Of a DNA stretch of 64,000 bases, positions 39,075-47,348 are shown piece by piece. The stretch comes from JABFSM01 sp963762545 (GTDB lineage Bacteria > Gemmatimonadota > Gemmatimonadetes > Gemmatimonadales > GWC2-71-9). The notes beneath the pieces were generated by a model. It was not told the DNA's origin. It ran no database searches and saw only the letters and a program-made list of their open reading frames with translations. The translations under genes were made by a program, and so were the position numbers. How positions within the stretch are numbered: position 1 is the stretch's first letter; every line of letters begins with the position of its first letter. Location: assembly GCA_963762545.1 (NCBI GenBank), contig CAVXLC010000008.1, positions 1 through 64,000 of the forward strand, given 5' to 3'.

Positions 39075-39411
39075 TTGGCCTCCTGACGCCCTGGCCGCTG
39101 AGCCTCCGGGTGCCGGCCCCGACGGGGAGCGCCCCGCCCGAGCACCGCGGCGGGACCGCCCGCCGAGCCAGGCCTCCCCGCCGCGAAGAGACCGGCGACG
39201 GGAGTTGGCGGCGCGGAGGGCGGGGTGTCCCCGGAGGGGGCGTCAGTGCGCTCTCGAACGAATTGCGACCAGCGGACCTGAAGCAGCGCACTGCAGGCCC
39301 CGACGGGGAGCACCCCGCCCGAGCACCGCGGCGGGACCGCGGCGAGACCGCCGAGCACCGCGGAGCGCCGCGGAGCGCCGCGGAGCGCCGCGGCGCGCCG
39401 CGGCGAAGCCG
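39075..39411. repeat. Family 2 repeat cluster, one hairpin core and GC-rich tails
   Basis: One full core at about 39235-39300 (GCGTCAGTGCGC, conserved loop, GCGCACTGCAGG). It is flanked on the left by a tail-only fragment (GACGGGGAGCGCCCCGCCCG, about 39120) and on the right by CCGCGGAGCG repeats ending at the barrel gene's stop. The gap 38979-39411 holds no gene. The bases before peptide A could hold its promoter, but no clear box is visible. Confidence 0.85.
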
Positions 39412-40113
39412 CTAGAAGTGGTAGCTCAGCCCGAACGAGATCACCGGATACACCTTGGCGATCTTGTCGATGTCCTTCTCGGTCTTGGCGCGCTGCGCCT
39501 CCAGATCGCTCGCCAGCTGCGCGTTGCTGCCGGCGCCGGTGGCGGTCAGGGTCAGCTTGGCCGATCCGATCACCGTGCCCAGGTCGAACAGGAACTTGAT
39601 CCGGCCGCCCTTCCGGGCCGACGTGCCGAAGCCCAGCCCCAGGTAGGGACCCACCCCGGCAAACTTGCCCGTGGCGGTCAGGGTACCGACCTGGGCCGCG
39701 GTATAGTCGTGGCTGTTGATGGTGAACGTCCCCGACGAGCTGGGCTGTCCCGTCCCGGTGAGCGTCAGCGGGTTGGTCACCAGTCCCCCGGTGAAATGGA
39801 ACGTCCCTCGAGCCGAGAGGTAGAGATCGACCAGCGCGGATATCGCCTTGAACTTGAGGTTGGCGTCGTAGGAAATGTCCGACTGGTTCGAGGTCTTGCT
39901 GATGCTGCCGAAGTTCGCCCCCACCCGCACGCCCACGTGACTCACCAGCAGCTTGCCGGCCTCGACACCGACCCCCAGGGTGCTGATCCGCAGCGCCACC
40001 GACGCATCCAGCGGCTTCGAGGCGGGTCCACCCGTCTGAGCCGGAAGCAGGTTCGGCGTGGCCGCGGACAGCACGGCGAGGAAACCAGGGAACCACCGGC
40101 AATGCGTGTGCAT
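39412..40113 (-). CDS. Outer membrane beta-barrel protein
   Basis: The protein has 233 residues. Signal peptide up to LLPAQ (about residue 26). Mature sequence alternates hydrophobic and polar residues in strand-like blocks (DASVALRISTLGVGVEAGKL, GVRVGANFGSIS, GVGPYLGLGFG) and ends VISFGLSYHF. The terminal aromatic residue is the usual barrel-assembly signal. An amphipathic helix (LASDLEAQRAKTEKDIDKIA) precedes the last strand. Likely a small porin- or OmpW-like barrel; no specific family recognised. Its stop abuts a family 2 repeat, and its upstream side meets another at 40235. Confidence 0.8.
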   Translation of the reverse strand: MHTHCRWFPGFLAVLSAATPNLLPAQTGGPASKPLDASVALRISTLGVGVEAGKLLVSHVGVRVGANFGSISKTSNQSDISYDANLKFKAISALVDLYLSARGTFHFTGGLVTNPLTLTGTGQPSSSGTFTINSHDYTAAQVGTLTATGKFAGVGPYLGLGFGTSARKGGRIKFLFDLGTVIGSAKLTLTATGAGSNAQLASDLEAQRAKTEKDIDKIAKVYPVISFGLSYHF

Positions 40114-40234
40114 GATACCTCGGAGGCAAGTGGGGGACGTACACGGGAATCCACCTAGAGGCGCGGAATCCGTCCGGAATGGACCACCCGACCCGCCGCC
40201 TAGACGCGGGGGGCGAGCGAGGGGGCGTCAGTGG

Positions 40235-40500
40235 TGGGGGCCGGCCGAGCCAGGCCGCCCCGCCGCGAAGAGACCGGCGCGACTGGCGTCGGCGGCGCGG
40301 AGGGCGGGGGGTCCCCGGAGGGGGCGTCAGTGCGCTCTCAAACGAATTGCGACCGGCGGGCCTGAAGCAGCGCACTGCAGGCCCCGACGGGGAGCACCCC
40401 GCCCGAGCACCGCGGAGCGCCCGAGCACCGCGGAGCGCCCGAGCACCGCGGAGCGCCCGAGCACCGCGGTGAGACCGCCCGGGCACCGCGGAGCGCCCGT
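40235..40500. repeat. Family 2 repeat cluster, one hairpin core
   Basis: Core at about 40318-40382 with two changes in the loop (CTCTCAAACG; CGGCGGGCCTG). Left flank GAGCCAGGCCGCCCCGCCGC and CGGCGGCGCGGAGGGCGGGG. The right tail is four copies of CCCGAGCACCGCGGAG-CG. It lies between divergent genes (40113 minus and 40561 plus), the only case not adjacent to a stop codon. Confidence 0.85.
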
Positions 40501-40560
40501 ATCCCGGCCGAAATGCGTTAACTTCCCTCGCCGTGGCATAGCCTCTTCGGGAGCGCTCAC

Positions 40561-40989
40561 ATGAACGCGAAGCGAGCGGTGCTGGCGGGGCTGGTCGGTA
40601 CCGCGACCATGACCGCCCTCTGGCTGGTCGAGCCGAAGCTCGGCCTGGCCCGGTTCGCCGCGGGAGACATGCTGAGCAGCCTCCTCGCGGTGCTGACCGC
40701 CTACGCCTCCCTCGGGCCGGCCCTGGGCTGGACCATCCACGTCACGGTGGGCGTCGTCCTCGCCCTGCTCTACGCCGCCCGGTTCAACACCCGCCTTCCC
40801 GGCTCCTCGATGATGCGGGGCCTCCTCTATGGCGGCCTGATCTTCCTCGTCGCCCAGCTCCTGTTCATGCCGCTGGTGGGTGCCGGACTCTTCTCCCGCG
40901 GCGACCCGGCCATGCTGCTGGGCAGCCTCGCCGGGCATCTCGTGTACGGCGGCCTGGTGGGGCTGCTCTATGGGACGGCTCCGGCCTGA
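40561..40989 (+). CDS. Small four-helix membrane protein (DUF6789-like), hypothetical
   Basis: The protein has 142 residues. Four hydrophobic segments: AGLVGTATMTALWLVEPKLG, IHVTVGVVLALLYAAR, GLIFLVAQLLFMPLVGAGLF, and HLVYGGLVGLLYGT. A pattern of Gly-rich helices with a Phe-Ala-Ala-Gly-Asp-Met turn resembles DUF6789-type inner-membrane proteins. GGGAG lies 7 bases before the ATG. It precedes a haem-motif porin-like gene by 113 bases on the same strand. Function unknown. Confidence 0.72.
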   Translation: MNAKRAVLAGLVGTATMTALWLVEPKLGLARFAAGDMLSSLLAVLTAYASLGPALGWTIHVTVGVVLALLYAARFNTRLPGSSMMRGLLYGGLIFLVAQLLFMPLVGAGLFSRGDPAMLLGSLAGHLVYGGLVGLLYGTAPA

Positions 40990-41102
40990 TCTCGATCCGG
41001 ACGCGCTGACGGATAGCTTCACCCGATCTTACAGAATCCTTCATAGGCCGGGCCCGATGCTATGAAGACACGCCGGGTCACTCTCCTTCACGAGGATCAC
41101 CA

Positions 41103-42494
41103 ATGGGAACGAAGCAGCGGCTCCTGCGGTTGGCTCTTCCGGGATTGCTCCTCGTCCCATCGCTCCACGCCGAAACGCTCGCCGACCTGACCCGCCGGTA
41201 CATCCGGGACTACGCCGCCGCCGCCGCGCACGCCCGCTTGCCCAGTTTTTCGCGGCAGACCGGGCTCGCCTGCAACGTCTGCCACACCACCTTCCCCCAG
41301 CTGACGTCGTTCGGCCGCAACTTCAAGCTGAACGGGTACACCCTGACCGGTCTGCAGGTGGTAACCGCCGGTGACAGCGGCAAGCGGCAGACCCTGAAGC
41401 TCGACCTCATTCCTCCGGTCTCGGCGATGGTCCAGACCTCGCTGACCCAGACCCGCAAGGCCCAGCCGGGAACCCAGAACGGCAACGTCGAGTTCCCCCA
41501 GGAGCTGAGCCTCTTCTTCGGCGAGGCGATCACCCCACGCCTCGGCACCTTCCTCCAGGTGACCTACGACCCGAGGTCGGGCGGCATCGGGATCGACAAC
41601 GCGGACATCCGCTACGCCAACCACACCCACCTGGCCCGGAAGGTGCTGGCCTACGGCTTCACCCTGAACAACAACCCCACCGTGCAGGACATTTGGAACT
41701 CGGTGCCCGCCTGGGGCTTTCCCTTCGCAGGGTCCGAAGTGGCGCCGACCCCCGCTGCCGGCGTCCTGCTCGATGGAGCCTTCGGCCAGCAGGTGGCGGG
41801 ATTGGGCGCCTACGGGATGTTCGATAATCACCTCTATGGCGAATTCACCGTGTACCGGACCTCCGCCCAAGGCGGCGCCTCCCCGCCCGATTCGACCTCG
41901 ACCAACACCATTCACGGCGTGGCGCCCTACTGGCGGGCGTTCTACGAACAGACCTGGTCCGGCCAGTCCCTGATGCTGGGCACCATCGGCATGAGCTCGT
42001 CGCTGTATCCGGCCGGCGTCGGCGGGTTGCGCAATCGGTTCACCGAGATCGCCTTCGACGCCCAATACGAGCGACGACTCGGCTCGGGCAACCTGACCGC
42101 GCACGCCATCTGGCTGCACGAGAGCCAGAAACTCGATGCGGATTTCGCGGCGGATGCGGCGGAGAACGCCAAGAACACCCTCAAAACCCTGCGGATCGAC
42201 GCCTCCGCCTATACCGCCTCTCGCCTCGGCGTGACGCTCGGGTACTTCGCCACCAGTGGCACGGCGGATGAGCTGCGCTATCCCTCCGAAGCGGTGAGCG
42301 GCAGCGCGATCGGCAGCCCGAACAGCAACGGGGTGATTGGAGAGCTCTCGGCCTACCCCTGGCTCAACACGCGATTCAGCCTGGAGTACGTCGCCTACAA
42401 CAAATTCAATGGCGCCTCCAAGAACTACGACGGGCTGGGCCGGAATGCCGGCGACAACAACACCCTCTTCCTCCTGGCCTGGGTCGCCTTCTAG
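41103..42494 (+). CDS. Porin-like outer membrane protein with one c-type haem motif
   Basis: The protein has 463 residues. Signal peptide to LHA (about residue 23). A single CxxCH lies early in the mature protein: QTGLACNVCHTTFPQLTSFG (about 55-74), continuing NFKLNGYTLTG. The remainder is strand-rich (DADFAADAAENAKNTLKTLR helix, then TASRLGVTLGYFATSG, LNTRFSLEYVAYNKFNG) and ends LLAWVAF with a terminal Phe, as in barrels. Similar cytochrome-like porins occur in iron- and nitrogen-cycling bacteria; a role in outer-membrane electron transfer is an inference. GAGGA precedes the ATG. Followed by a strong terminator, with a cytochrome c gene converging beyond it. Confidence 0.78.
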   Translation: MGTKQRLLRLALPGLLLVPSLHAETLADLTRRYIRDYAAAAAHARLPSFSRQTGLACNVCHTTFPQLTSFGRNFKLNGYTLTGLQVVTAGDSGKRQTLKLDLIPPVSAMVQTSLTQTRKAQPGTQNGNVEFPQELSLFFGEAITPRLGTFLQVTYDPRSGGIGIDNADIRYANHTHLARKVLAYGFTLNNNPTVQDIWNSVPAWGFPFAGSEVAPTPAAGVLLDGAFGQQVAGLGAYGMFDNHLYGEFTVYRTSAQGGASPPDSTSTNTIHGVAPYWRAFYEQTWSGQSLMLGTIGMSSSLYPAGVGGLRNRFTEIAFDAQYERRLGSGNLTAHAIWLHESQKLDADFAADAAENAKNTLKTLRIDASAYTASRLGVTLGYFATSGTADELRYPSEAVSGSAIGSPNSNGVIGELSAYPWLNTRFSLEYVAYNKFNGASKNYDGLGRNAGDNNTLFLLAWVAF

Positions 42495-42517
42495 CCGCTC
42501 GACTCATGACGAGCAAA

Positions 42518-42546
42518 CGGGGGGCCGGTCGATGACCGGCCCCCCG
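42518..42546. terminator. Bidirectional intrinsic terminator
   Basis: CGGGGGGCCGGTC and GACCGGCCCCCCG form a perfect 13-base stem with loop GAT, 24 bases after the porin-like stop and 30 bases before the end of the convergent cytochrome gene. A short TTT follows at 42552. It likely serves both genes. Confidence 0.85.
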
Positions 42547-42575
42547 GGGCGTTTCACCACTCCTCGACGGTACCG

Positions 42576-42986
42576 TCAGGGCTGCACCGCCCCCCGGCTC
42601 ACCGCCCAGACGTAGGCGGCCACCTGCTGCAGCTCCGCCTCGTTGATATTGCCGGGATGACTGACCATCGCGGTACCCGGCACCCCGTTGTGAACCACTC
42701 GCAGGATCATTTCCAGGCTTCCGTCACCGTTGCGCCACTTGTGCGCGCGCAGCGTCGGCGCGATGGCGGTGCCCTCGAGCTTCGCTCCGTGACAGCCGAA
42801 GCAGGTGCCCTCGCCGTGGAAGATCTCCCGCCCGGCGGCGATGGCCTTCTGCCGTACCGTGACGCTGTCCCGGAACGCCTTGGTGGTATCTGCCTGCCGT
42901 GCTCCCAGGAGGCCCACCCCGAACGGGAGCCCCACCACGAACACCACCGACCATAGGCCCACGCTGCCCCAGCGCGAAAGCATCAT
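42576..42986 (-). CDS. Small monohaem cytochrome c
   Basis: The protein has 136 residues. Signal-anchor MMLSRWGSVGLWSVVFVVGL. Haem site GTCFGCHGAKLEGT (CFGCH, about residues 62-66), and a distal Met-containing segment NGVPGTAMVSHPGNINEAEL (axial Met). This is the class I fold used by electron carriers of respiratory chains. It converges on the haem-motif porin-like gene, which suggests a shared electron path, though they are not in one operon. Starts at 42986 (double Met). Confidence 0.88.
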   Translation of the reverse strand: MMLSRWGSVGLWSVVFVVGLPFGVGLLGARQADTTKAFRDSVTVRQKAIAAGREIFHGEGTCFGCHGAKLEGTAIAPTLRAHKWRNGDGSLEMILRVVHNGVPGTAMVSHPGNINEAELQQVAAYVWAVSRGAVQP

Positions 42987-43059
42987 GTACGCTCGGCTCC
43001 AATTGTCATGCTCGATAGGTAAGCCCGAACCCGGACCGGAGCAAGGATTCTGACCGCGA

Positions 43060-43279
43060 CCGGTGTCGGCGGCGCCCGCCGAGCCAGGCTGCCCGGCGGC
43101 GAACTCGCGGGTCGGCGGCGCGGAGGGCGGGGTGTCCCCGGAGGGGGCGTCAGTGCGCTCTCAAACGAATTGCGACCAGCGGAAATGAAATAGCGCACTG
43201 CAGGCCCCAAAGGGGAGCACCCCGCCCGAGCACCGCGAAGCACCGGAGCACCGCGGAGCGCCCGAGCACCGCGGGGCCG
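43060..43279. repeat. Family 2 repeat, one divergent hairpin core
   Basis: Core at about 43142-43205: GCGTCAGTGCGCTCTCAAAC, a loop ending CAGCGGAAATGAAATAGCG, then GCGCACTGCAGGCCCC. The tail reads GAGCACCGCGAAGCACCGGA and ends directly at the peptidase stop (43280). More loop changes than in other copies, so probably the oldest. Confidence 0.85.
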
Positions 43280-45181
43280 CTAGCGCTTCGCCCAGGTGTT
43301 GTTCGTCCCGTCCGCGTCCACCCAGATCCCGCCGTCCACCGTCACCGACCCGATCGCCTGCTTCGTCCTCACCGTGAGCCGCGTCGCCCGCGGGTTGGCC
43401 TGCCACACCGCCGGCGAGTAATGCGTCCGCGTGGTGGTGCTGTCCGCGTAGCGGATCACCAGGTCGAACGGCGCCGCCATCCCCCCGACGTTCCGGACCG
43501 CCACCGTGAATCCGGTCTTCGCCTTGACCGGCGGGTCCACCGCGAGGTCGATGTAGTTGTTGCTGAAGAACCAGTTCTCCCAGAACCAGTTGAGGTTCCG
43601 GCCGGTGGCGTCGTTCATCGTGTTGAAGAAGTCCCACGGGATCGGATGCTTGCCGTGCCACCGCTCGATGAAGGCGTGCAGCCCGGTCCGGAACAGGCTG
43701 TCGCCCAGCAGCTCCTTGGACGCCAGGTAGCCCAGCGCCGGCTTGCCGTACTCGTTGTTGCCGAGCCCGGCGCCCTTGAGCAGGTCGCCCGGGGTGATGA
43801 TCGGCAGATCCTCCCCCGGGAGGGATCCTGGCTCCAGCCGTTCACCCGGAACAGCTTGAAGAAGTTGGCCGCCCGGTCGTCGCCGAGGTCGGCCTGCCCG
43901 ATCAGGTATTCGAACGTGGTGGCCCAGCCCTCGTCCATGAAGCCGTAGCGGGTCTCGTTGATGCCGGTGTAGAACGGGAACCAGGTGTGGGCGATCTCGT
44001 GCTCCACCACGAACCGTGAGAAGATGGTGTCCGGATAGCTCTCGTCGTTGACCATCATCGGGTATTCCATCCCCGCGAACCCCTGGACCACCGTGGTCTT
44101 CTCGTACGGATACGGCACCCCCGGCCACTGGTGCGACAGCCAGTCCAGCGCGTGGCGACCGAAGCCCACCATCCGGCGGAAATCGTTGGACTTGTCGTTG
44201 TAGGCGGCCTGCACCGACACCCGCCGCTGGGTGGCGTCGTCCACCACCACGCTGCCGGCGTCCCAGTCGTAATGGTCGCTCAAGGCAAAGCTCACGTCCG
44301 GCACGTTCTGCGCGGTGAAGTGCCAGGCGTTGACCGGCTGCCGGCTGGGTGACCGTCTTGGCGGCCAGCTCGGCGGCGGTGGCCACCTGGATCGTCTGAT
44401 CCGAGCCGAGCGAGGCCTGGAGCCGGTTCGCGTATTCCGGCAGCAGCACCTCCGACGGGTTGAGCAGCGTGCCGGTGCCCCACACCAGATAGTTGGCCGG
44501 GACCCGCACCGTCACGTCGTAGTCGTTGAAGTCGCTGTAGAACTCCTGCTCCTCGGTGAAGTCCATCGTGTCCCACCCGTCGGTGTCGTCGTACACCGCC
44601 ACCCGCGGGTAGAAGTAGGCCAGGAAATAGGTGGTCGAGTCGATCATCCCCTCGCGGTGGCTCTCCCGGGAGATCTCGTAGTGCCAGTCGAACGAGAGCC
44701 GCACCGAATCATGCGGCGCCAGCATCGCGGGGAGGTGCACCCGCCGCACCGTGTAGGCGCCCGGATCGTCGGTCCACGGCCTCGTCTGGCCGTTCACCCC
44801 GAAGGCGTCGACCTGCACGCCCGAGCTGAGGTAGGCGTCGCTCGCCCCGCTGTTCCGCGGCGCGCCGGGCCGGTGGTTGTCGAGAAAGAACTTGAAGACG
44901 AGGGTCGAGAGCGGATTGGGGCTCTCGTTCCAGTAGGTGATCTGTTCGCTCCCCCGCACCGTGCGATCCGGCGGGGCGGCGGTGATGGTCATCGCATAGC
45001 GGCCATGATTCTGCCAGTACTTGGGCCCCGGCCGCCCGTCGGGCGATCGGGTGCCCTTCCGGTACGCCGCGGCGATCGAGCGCGGTGTATAGAGCGGGTG
45101 GGGTACCGGATTCTGCAGGAGGACCAGTCCAAGGGCGGCGACGAGGCTGCCGCGGCGCGCGAGAGCGAAGGAGGTAGGCAT
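43280..45181 (-). CDS. M1-family metallopeptidase, secreted (two frame breaks)
   Basis: Zinc aminopeptidase-like protein of about 633 residues after correction. The ATG at 45181 gives a signal peptide (RRGSLVAALGLVLLQ). Active site: VVEHEIAHTWFPFYTG (HExxH) with the third zinc ligand in DEGWATTFEYLIG. The upstream substrate motif reads FAGMEYPMM, where the family often has GAMEN. Two frame changes: near 44343 (TVTQP to VNAWHFTAQNV) and near 43820 (DPSRG to EDLPII; one G short in a run). The protein is otherwise continuous, so these look like read errors. It likely trims peptides in the periplasm. Divergent from the DUF2779 gene, with a palindrome in the shared upstream region. Confidence 0.9.
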   Translation of the reverse strand: MPTSFALARRGSLVAALGLVLLQNPVPHPLYTPRSIAAAYRKGTRSPDGRPGPKYWQNHGRYAMTITAAPPDRTVRGSEQITYWNESPNPLSTLVFKFFLDNHRPGAPRNSGASDAYLSSGVQVDAFGVNGQTRPWTDDPGAYTVRRVHLPAMLAPHDSVRLSFDWHYEISRESHREGMIDSTTYFLAYFYPRVAVYDDTDGWDTMDFTEEQEFYSDFNDYDVTVRVPANYLVWGTGTLLNPSEVLLPEYANRLQASLGSDQTIQVATAAELAAKTVTQPAAGQRLALHRAERAGRELCLERPLRLGRRQRGGGRRHPAAGVGAGRLQRQVQRFPPDGGLRSPRAGLAVAPVAGGAVSVREDHGGPGVRGDGIPDDGQRRELSGHHLLTVRGGARDRPHLVPVLHRHQRDPLRLHGRGLGHHVRIPDRAGRPRRRPGGQLLQAVPGERLEPGSLPGEDLPIITPGDLLKGAGLGNNEYGKPALGYLASKELLGDSLFRTGLHAFIERWHGKHPIPWDFFNTMNDATGRNLNWFWENWFFSNNYIDLAVDPPVKAKTGFTVAVRNVGGMAAPFDLVIRYADSTTTRTHYSPAVWQANPRATRLTVRTKQAIGSVTVDGGIWVDADGTNNTWAKR

Positions 45182-45206
45182 ACTGAAGTATACGGAGGAT
45201 TCGGCG

Positions 45207-45249
45207 AGAAATATTCTTCGGCCGGCATATGCCTCCAGAGGAATAATTC
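45207..45249. promoter_or_regulatory. AT-rich near-palindrome centred on CATATG, copy 2 (divergent promoter region)
   Basis: AATATTC left arm, CATATG centre (45226-45231), and right arm CCAGAGGAATAATTC. The right arm matches the copy at 21060-21101 with the same spacing (AGGAATAATTC seven bases after CATATG). It lies between the divergent peptidase (start 45181) and nuclease (start 45328), a natural operator position. The binding factor is unknown. Confidence 0.65.
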
Positions 45250-45327
45250 CGCCCCAGGGCTCGACGAGAAGGGGAGCCACCACATTCCGGGCCGCCCAAT
45301 CGGCGGTCGCCCGCCTATTCTTCACCC

Positions 45328-46785
45328 GTGACCCGGCTCACCAAGTCCCGCTTCGTCCTCGGCTGCCAGTGCCCGAAGCTGCTCTGGTGGTCCGCTCACC
45401 AGCCCGATGCCCCGGAGCTCCAACCCGACAAGGTGCTCCAGGACCTCTTCGACCAGGGCCACCAGGTAGGCGAGCTCGCCCGGCAGCAATTCCCCGCCGG
45501 GATCCTGATCGACCATCCCCATCACGCCTATGCCGCGCGGCTTAAGGCCACCCGGGACGCCATCGACGCCGGCGCGTCGGTCATCTTCGAGGGCTGCCTC
45601 GAGGCGGAGGGCGTCTTCGTGGCGGTGGATGTCCTGCTGCGCACCGATCGGACTTGGACCCTGATCGAGGTCAAGTCCGCCGCGTCCGTCAAACCGGAGC
45701 ACATCCCCGACGCCGCCATCCAGACCTGGGTGGCCCGCCAGGCCGGTCTCGACATAACCCGGGTCGAGATCATGCACCTCAACAAGGAGTACCGTCACCC
45801 CGATCAGGGAGACCTGCTCGCCCGGACCGACATCACCGACCAGGTGGAGGCGTTCCAGCCCCAAGTCCCCGAATTGGTAGTCGAGTTCCAGGCCGTGCTC
45901 GCAGGGCCCCTGCCCGAGAAGAAGATCGGCGCCCAGTGCTACGAGCCCCACCAGTGCGCCTTCTACGACCGCTGCTGGCCCGACGACCCCGACCACATCC
46001 GCACCCTCTACAACGTCGGCCCCAAGAGCACCGTCTCCTACCTGGCCGCCGGGATCCACTCGATCTGGGACATTCCCCTCGGCCAGAAGCTTCCTGACAC
46101 CGCCCGGCGCCAGCTCAAGGCCCTGAAGGAGCGCCGCCTGGTCGTCGAGCCCGGCCTCGCCAAGGCCCTGGAGCCGTTCCAGCAGCCGCTCGGCTTCCTC
46201 GATTTCGAGACCGTGGCGCGCGCCGTGCCGGTGTGGAATGGACTGGCGCCCTGGGGCGCCGCCGTGGCCCAGTTCAGCTACCACGAGGAGCGCCCCGGCG
46301 GAGAGCTCTACCACGTCGGCTGGCTGGCGGAAGGCCCCGGCGATCCCCGCCGCGAGGTGGCCGAGGCGATGCTCGCCGCCACCGCCGGCGCGCGGCGCAT
46401 CGTCACCTATTCCCCCTACGAGAAGACCCGCATCACCGAGCTCAAGGCCCTGGTGCCCGAGCTGGCCCGGCCGCTCGACGAGCTGCTCGCCAAGCTGGTG
46501 GACCTGTTGCCGGTGATCCGGAACCACGTCTATCACCCCGATTTCCGGGGCAGCTTCAGCCTCAAGTACGTGCTCACCCCGCTGGTGCCCGAGCTCACCT
46601 ATCAGGATCTGGTGATCGTGGACGGCCGCCTGGCCAGCGTGGAGATCGCGCGGCTGCTCTTCGTGGCCCACCGGATTCCGGTGGCCGAGCGGGACCAGCT
46701 GCGCCAGGACCTGCTCGACTACTGCGAGCGCGACACCCTGGCCACGGTACGGCTGATGCAGCGGCTCCGGGCCCTGGCGACGTAA
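45328..46785 (+). CDS. DUF2779 / TM0106-like RecB-family nuclease with Fe-S cysteines
   Basis: The protein has 485 residues, from the GTG at 45328. The N-terminal part is Cas4/RecB-like: LTKSRFVLGCQCPKLLWW (first Cys), GHQVGELARQQFP, VIFEGCLEAEGVFVAVDVLL, and WTLIEVKSAASVK (D...ExK nuclease site). Late cysteines CYEPHQCAFYDRCW would complete a 4Fe-4S cluster with the early one. The C-terminal DUF2779 part has GFLDFETV (an exonuclease-like DxE), ARRIVTYSPYEKTRI and LLDYCERDTLATVRLM. This family is predicted to combine two nuclease folds; its role is unknown, perhaps DNA repair or defence. No CRISPR array is nearby. Confidence 0.88.
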   Translation: MTRLTKSRFVLGCQCPKLLWWSAHQPDAPELQPDKVLQDLFDQGHQVGELARQQFPAGILIDHPHHAYAARLKATRDAIDAGASVIFEGCLEAEGVFVAVDVLLRTDRTWTLIEVKSAASVKPEHIPDAAIQTWVARQAGLDITRVEIMHLNKEYRHPDQGDLLARTDITDQVEAFQPQVPELVVEFQAVLAGPLPEKKIGAQCYEPHQCAFYDRCWPDDPDHIRTLYNVGPKSTVSYLAAGIHSIWDIPLGQKLPDTARRQLKALKERRLVVEPGLAKALEPFQQPLGFLDFETVARAVPVWNGLAPWGAAVAQFSYHEERPGGELYHVGWLAEGPGDPRREVAEAMLAATAGARRIVTYSPYEKTRITELKALVPELARPLDELLAKLVDLLPVIRNHVYHPDFRGSFSLKYVLTPLVPELTYQDLVIVDGRLASVEIARLLFVAHRIPVAERDQLRQDLLDYCERDTLATVRLMQRLRALAT

Positions 46786-46795
46786 CCCCGCCGCG

Positions 46796-46811
46796 GTGAG
46801 AATCTTCTCAC
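46796..46811. promoter_or_regulatory. Short inverted repeat GTGAGAA-TC-TTCTCAC
   Basis: A perfect 7-base inverted repeat, 11 bases after the nuclease stop and 130 bases before csbD-like. No T tract follows, so an operator for the stress gene is as likely as a terminator. Confidence 0.45.
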
Positions 46812-46940
46812 GCACTCTACACCCTGCCTTCAGACGCCGAACGCTAGGTTGGGCATCTGGTGCACGAGATCCCACCAGTCCCGCCAATTTGCGTGCCGTG
46901 ACTCGTGGCAGCACGCGTGAGACCCGAGGAGGATGACCCG

Positions 46941-47120
46941 ATGAAATCCAGCATCAAGGACCAGGCGAAGGGCGTGTTTCACCAGGCGAAGGGCGCAGTC
47001 AAGGAAGAAGTCGGGAAGCTCAGCAAGGACAGCAAGTTGACGGTCGAAGGCAAGCTCGAAAAGGCCGCCGGCAAGGTCGAGCAGAAGGTCGGCGAATTCG
47101 AGAAGAAGGTAGGGAAGTAG
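46941..47120 (+). CDS. csbD: CsbD-family stress protein
   Basis: The protein has 59 residues. Typical CsbD composition and repeats: KDQAKGVFHQAKGAVKEEVG, then KLEKAAGKVEQKVGEFEKK, all Lys/Glu/Gly/Ala without aromatic residues other than Phe. CsbD proteins are small general-stress proteins of unknown mechanism. GAGGAGG lies 11-17 bases before the ATG. A small membrane protein follows within 30 bases, so the two probably form a stress operon ending at the hairpin at 47349. Confidence 0.88.
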   Translation: MKSSIKDQAKGVFHQAKGAVKEEVGKLSKDSKLTVEGKLEKAAGKVEQKVGEFEKKVGK

Positions 47121-47149
47121 CCGGTGTCCTGGGGTAAAGGAGGCTTCTC

Positions 47150-47326
47150 ATGTCCCTGATCCTGCTGATCATCCTCTTGGTGATCCTCTTCGGGGGCGGC
47201 GGAGGCTACTACGGATATCGGAAATGGGGTAGTAGCGGAGGCATCGGGATCTTCGGGCTGGTCCTGATCGTGCTGCTGGTCCTGTACCTGATGGGCGGGT
47301 TCAGAGGCATGGGCATGAGCCATTGA
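47150..47326 (+). CDS. DUF3309-like small membrane protein
   Basis: The protein has 58 residues, too short for many gene callers. AAAGGAGG lies 6 bases before the ATG. Two hydrophobic segments (LILLIILLVILFGGGGG and IGIFGLVLIVLLVLYLMGG) flank a YYGYRKWGSSGG turn. This matches the build of DUF3309-type proteins, which are commonly found with CsbD and other envelope-stress genes. Ends 22 bases before a strong terminator hairpin. Confidence 0.75.
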   Translation: MSLILLIILLVILFGGGGGYYGYRKWGSSGGIGIFGLVLIVLLVLYLMGGFRGMGMSH

Positions 47327-47348
47327 AGCCCCGAGGGCGCCGGCAAGC

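Noticed and set aside
46796..46811. GTGAGAA-TC-TTCTCAC as a definite terminator
   Set aside because: The stem is short with no T tract and a two-base loop; kept only as a possible operator.
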